Below, in pieces: positions 60,801-64,000 of a stretch of 64,000 nucleotides of DNA. The position numbers were made by a program, and so were the translations under genes. The number at the start of each line of letters is the position of its first letter. The first letter of the stretch is position 1. The stretch is from the NCBI GenBank assembly GCA_021464245.1, contig JADCRB010000019.1:1860001-1924000 (forward strand), given 5' to 3'. The notes beneath the pieces were generated by a model. That model was not told the DNA's origin, ran no database searches, and worked only from the letters and a program-made list of their open reading frames with translations. Source of the stretch: Carallia brachiata. Its lineage: Eukaryota; Streptophyta; Magnoliopsida; Malpighiales; Rhizophoraceae.

Positions 60801-63218
60801 GAAAACAGATCCGAATACTTCATGGCAATTCTGAATAACCAGATTACATTCATAAAAATTAGCTGAAAGGTCTGTTTTGGAAACAACGAAGCCTTTTTCA
60901 TCACTATGAAAACCTAAACAATTCGGAACAAAATCATGAGCTTTCATAATAATCGCTGGCACTTTTCTTTCTCCATTCATAAGAATTAACCAGTACATAA
61001 TAAGTTTAAAGTGCACTGGAAGGCAGTTTGGCCATCCAAAGCTGCAATCAAAGATCCAATGTGAAAAAGCTCCTTCATGCATTTAGTGCCACAGTGAAAC
61101 ACCAACCAACCTGAGTCAGCTTCCCCTCATCTAAAATGTCAAAGACACTGTGTAGGAGCTTGTCATATAGTCTGACGTTAAGGTGATAGCCATCTGCCCA
61201 GTGGCATACTTCACCAGTTAAGTCACCCCGAGCTGGCCTCTCAGCAAGTGGAATGGCAACCTCTCTAAGAGATCTCAAGCATTCTGCTCGCTGGACTTCA
61301 CCCTCAGAAGACGGACGAAACTAAAACATAGCAGAAAGAAGGATAATAATTAGAAGCCCCAAACAAAAACAAGTGGGTAAACCAAGGCATAATTCTGAAG
61401 CTTGTTATTCAAAAGTCAAGCATAAAGTGTTCCCTCAAGAAAAAGGTCAAATATAAGTGGACCAACGCCTCAACAAGCTTTTGCAAATACTCCCCATAAA
61501 AAGTCACAAAGATAGTCCAATGCATTGGGAACAAGTGGCTTAAGATTGTGGTGCTAAGGCATAACAACAGAGAAAAAACTCAGTATCATAAGTTAGAACT
61601 ATGCAACTGAAATAGCAATGAGATGACCAAATAGCTTGGTGCCAAGGAAAGCAACAATAAATAAAAAGTACGAGATGCCCCAATTCACTGTTAACATCAT
61701 ATTTGTGCAAGGCCTAAATAGAACAAACCGATTTCCCACATTTGAGTCAATAACTTGAGACTGTGTTTCTATCCATACCAAAGTATTATTTATACCCAAC
61801 TGAGAGCGATACATGATCCTTCTCCTTTCTACTGAGATAGGAGATTTCATTCTGATTTAAAATCTCAGATAGGAGTTCACATTGTGTAGACCACATATGA
61901 GGTATCATTCTTCCAAATAGTGAGACTAAAATCAACAATTTCTATCAGCATTTAGCAGCAAAAATAAGTTCTGACTTAATTTTTATTCATGAGATACAGG
62001 AATGAAATTGCAGCCATAGCTTCCAATTCCAGTGCAACAATGCAAAACAGGGACTCAGATATTACAGGAACACTTTCAACACATTCAAGCAGACATGAAA
62101 CAAAGAAGCTACATTTTGGCATGATGTTATGATAATAGCAGATTCCTCAAGTTTGGAATTATCGCCCCATATACCTCAGATTCCTCAATCTTCGCCAACA
62201 GGATCCTCAACTCACTCGCCTTACGCCCCGATTCCCCAAATCCAACAATTGCATGATTGGTAAGCCCCTCCTCCAGCATGAATAGCTGTGCTGAGACAAA
62301 GAAAAACCATTTACCATCAAATCAATCATTTTCTGACCTCTAGTATCACCACTTTGAAGGAGCTTAAAAACGACCAGAAATATAAATCATATGTTATTTG
62401 AAACATAAGATTACCTGCCTTTTTTGCCATCGTATATACGCTTTCTTGTCTGAAAATTCTGTGCGTGAAATACAGGATAACAATTCCAAAGGAATCAATA
62501 AAGTATCCATTCTCTTTCCAACTTTTCCAGCAAGAGCATTGAGAAGACCTCGTCTTGTTCTAATATCCATTGCTTCTGGTATCTACAATTTTTCCACAAA
62601 CCATAAGACAACACATGCAGATGATTACATTCCAAAGCAGCTTTCCGTGTACAACATATAGAGGCACGTCCATATTGGAATCAAGGCCTATCTATTCCTT
62701 GTTTTACACAGATGAAGGTATGTACAAAAAAGATTTCAAACCCACTTTTAAAGCACAAAAATAAAAACTAACTCTACTGAAATGAACCCATATGAAGTAA
62801 AGAAACTTCAGGGTTACCTCCATTTGGGCACGCATGGTTTCTAATAAGCCAACCAATCCAGGCGCAGTCTGAGAGTGAGTTACAATATGATCACTTTTAG
62901 TACGTCCAAGCTTCCTCATCAACCTAGATTTTTTGTCTTTCTTTTTTTCCTTTGATGGAACAATGAGGCCTCTGTTCATGCATTATATCATGGATGAGAA
63001 AATAAGTTTCCTTTGGAAGCAAAAAGCCAAAAGGATGCCAAGAAAGTAACCACATATCATATGAATGCAATTAAATTTTAAAAATTATGTGTATGACTAG
63101 ATAGCAGAACATGCAATGCTTGTACTTTGCAAAGCCAGTGTCGAAAGTTACCCTGTTGCCCCAGCACATGCTAAAAGGACTTCATATGCAGTTTCACGTA
63201 GGTCATCATCTGTAATAC
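48861..63218 (-). CDS. PATROL1: PATROL1 / unc-13-like MUN-domain protein (5' end outside window)
   Basis: Twenty-two exons (minus): 63218-63152, 62971-62818, 62582-62415, 62285-62175, 61320-61111, 60707-60606, 59578-59360, 58595-58521, 58298-58218, 57283-57101, 56982-56833, 56518-56426, 56336-56265, 55048-54931, 53282-53095, 51973-51892, 51394-51302, 51226-51120, 50487-50410, 50334-50239, 49911-49816 and 49022-48861. They encode about 900 residues, from GITDDDLRETAYEVLLACAG through ARGDLTGEVCHWADGYHLNV, LKEQRGPQERLHLK and FFISGGDGLPRG. This is the DUF810/MHD-MUN region of PATROL1, a Munc13-related factor that helps deliver the proton pump AHA1 to the plasma membrane during stomatal movement. 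About 200 N-terminal residues of the roughly 1100 expected are beyond 64000. Two introns use GC donors. The last exon is frameshifted near 48921-48926, replacing the family C terminus with ERFRGLPVPKEAIQNT. Confidence 0.9.
51490..51625. repeat. Tandem duplication of about 97 bp in a PATROL1-like intron
   Basis: ACACAAACTTCTACAGCTAA and ACACAAACTTCTACAGCTGA, each followed by AAGGAATATTG, recur, with ACCCACATTGGGCAA twice and AATAATGAACC three times. It lies inside the intron 51395-51891. Confidence 0.8.
52128..52181 (-). repeat. 19-bp direct repeat around a poly-T insert
   Basis: TAGAAATTTCATATGCAGT (52128-52146) and TAGAAATTGCATATGCAGT (52163-52181) flank TTTTTTTTTTGGTACA. On the minus strand the insert is TGTACC plus A-run, the same ending as the insert at 17022-17041. 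Confidence 0.75.
52671..52752. repeat. Local duplication, about 48-bp spacing
   Basis: AATTATATGACCATTTTTAT at 52679 and AATTATATGACCATTTTATT at 52727 sit in similar surroundings, both in the intron 51974-53094. Confidence 0.7.
53943..53985 (-). repeat. 14-bp direct repeat around a T-rich insert
   Basis: AGAGTTGGAAAATT at 53943-53956 and 53972-53985 flanks TTTTTTTTAGATAAC. The T-run touches the left copy, as for a minus-strand tail. Confidence 0.7.
54188..54349 (-). mobile_element. Au-like SINE in a PATROL1-like intron, near full length
   Basis: On the minus strand the order is GGGCGAGCCTCAGGGTAGCA, AAAGTTACTCTATAGTGACC, AGAGGTCATAGGTTTG (B-box region), AACAACCTC, GGGGTAAGGTTGCATA and GGGAGCCTAGTGCACC, the layout of plant Au SINEs. 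It is longer at the 5' side than the copy at 32079-32223. No clean target duplication was seen. It lies in the intron 53283-54930. Confidence 0.75.
54421..54590. repeat. Local duplication of about 50 bp, 117-bp spacing
   Basis: AAGGAAATGACTTGCAACAG, followed by TATGCAGAGGAC, near 54437-54471 returns as AAGGAAATGACTTGTAATAG, followed by TAAGCAGAGGAC, near 54553-54588, inside the same intron as the SINE. Confidence 0.75.
57540..58110. repeat. Diverged duplication of about 300 bp in a PATROL1-like intron
   Basis: Blocks around 57545-57770 (TTTGAATTCCTTATGAGGCT, ATTGACTTCTCCATACTAGC, ATACTTCAACATGCC) recur in the same order around 57845-58100 (TTTGAATTCTTCCCAAGTCT, ATTGGCTTCTCCACACGGTA, ATATTTCAACATGC). 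Both lie in the intron 57284-58217. The second copy has gained about 40 bp of AT-rich sequence. Confidence 0.7.
58143..58186 (+). repeat. Imperfect 14-bp direct repeat around an A-rich insert
   Basis: CTAGCACATCACAC (58143-58156) and CTAGTAGATCACAC (58173-58186) agree at 12 of 14 bases and flank TTATCAATAAAAAAAG. Confidence 0.5.
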
Positions 63219-64000
63219 CTGAGAGTAGGAAAAAACTAAGAATTATAACCTTTGGTGCTGGTTCGCAATATAAAAATAACTATTGCGAAGTATGGTTTTG
63301 TGCTCTGTTTCTTTACTATGCTAAGAGACATTCTAACAGTGCAATCTTGACCCAGTACTTTGATGCAAATGAAAGGACAGGAATTCATGCTATGGAATGA
63401 ATTCAAAAGGAAAATTCAGCATGTCATATATTGTATCTCAATCGCCAATTTTATAACGACCATCCTCTATAGGCGTTTACAAGGGACTACCTAGGAGGCA
63501 TATATGACACTTGCAGTAAGAGAGGGACAATGTTCTTCAAGAAAATTTTAAAAGAAAAAATGCTCCCATATTGTTGCGAAAAACTTTTCTGATAATGCAG
63601 TCTTGGCCCATTGATATTATGAAGTAAAACAAGGAAGAAAACTATAGCCACGAAAATCACTAGTTCGACTAAAGTTTTTCCTTAAAACATGTCGATTCAA
63701 CAAGTATCTCCATGCCAATGAGGATGCAACTTCAGGTAAAGGTTCTCAAATAGAGGATACTCTTCAGCAGCATCTGTGAAATTTGCAACTCAAGGGACAT
63801 TAATATTCGTGATTGATGTGAATTCAAGGGTTCCATGGAGGTTCATCTTTCATGCTTAATCTCATTACTGCAATCTAGCCACATCTCAATTGATCATTTC
63901 TACTGATCCAATATTGCTTTCCTTTCCCAAATGAAAATTTGTTGGAAGTTTCCCCCCACCAAGAGAACCTCGCAAGAAGTAGTACAAAGAATAGGCACTC
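63219..64000 (-). other. Intron of the PATROL1-like gene, continuing past the window
   Basis: The exon at 63218 begins with the last two bases of a Gly codon, so an exon must lie upstream. I found no stretch in 63219-64000 that encodes the expected preceding family sequence, so the rest of the gene is taken to lie beyond the window. No other feature seen here. Confidence 0.55.

Overview
The window is nuclear DNA of a flowering plant, most likely a eudicot. It is AT-rich. Its genes are split by GT-AG introns and encode plant families: COBRA-like, VQ, TGA bZIP, complex I B14 and PATROL1-like. The space between genes is full of decayed transposons, MITEs, SINEs and microsatellites. There are no bacterial features such as operons, ribosome binding sites or CRISPR arrays. 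The species cannot be named from the sequence alone.

Layout. 1-2174: right part of a dead PIF/Harbinger transposon, with the transposase 3' end, a Myb/SANT accessory gene and a terminus-like end. 2175-6635: AT-rich spacer with a MITE, a 971-bp poly-A retroposon bounded by a 13/14-bp duplication, and a long CT repeat. 6636-8707 (+): COBRA-like protein, COBL7/10 type, two exons. 8708-13778: spacer. 13779-14234 (-): small VQ protein of the SIB1 type. 14235-30571: about 16 kb without a recognisable gene, holding a diverged tandem duplication (16894-19475), several MITEs, a 921-bp retroposon with perfect 10-bp target-site duplications, and simple repeats. 30572-38253 (+): TGA2.1-like bZIP factor in 11 coding exons. 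38254-44545: spacer. 44546-46566 (-): NDUFA6/B14 of mitochondrial complex I, two exons. 46567-48860: spacer with hairpin MITEs. 48861-63218 (-): 22 exons of a PATROL1/unc-13-like MUN-domain protein, whose 5' end lies beyond 64000.

The genes do not form a cluster with a common job. By family they concern cell-wall/GPI-anchored functions (COBL), salicylate and jasmonate defence (VQ/SIB1 and TGA2; their being on one segment is probably chance), respiration (NDUFA6) and vesicle traffic (PATROL1).

Points most worth a second look: at least ten tiny insertions of about 15-46 bp, most carrying an A-run next to one copy of a short flanking direct repeat, which look like tail-only retroposition scars, one of them backed by an empty paralogous site; a MITE family present three times; two GC-AG introns in the PATROL1-like gene; and a frameshift in its last exon that leaves the family's usual C terminus in another frame. 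I found no clearly new multi-gene system.
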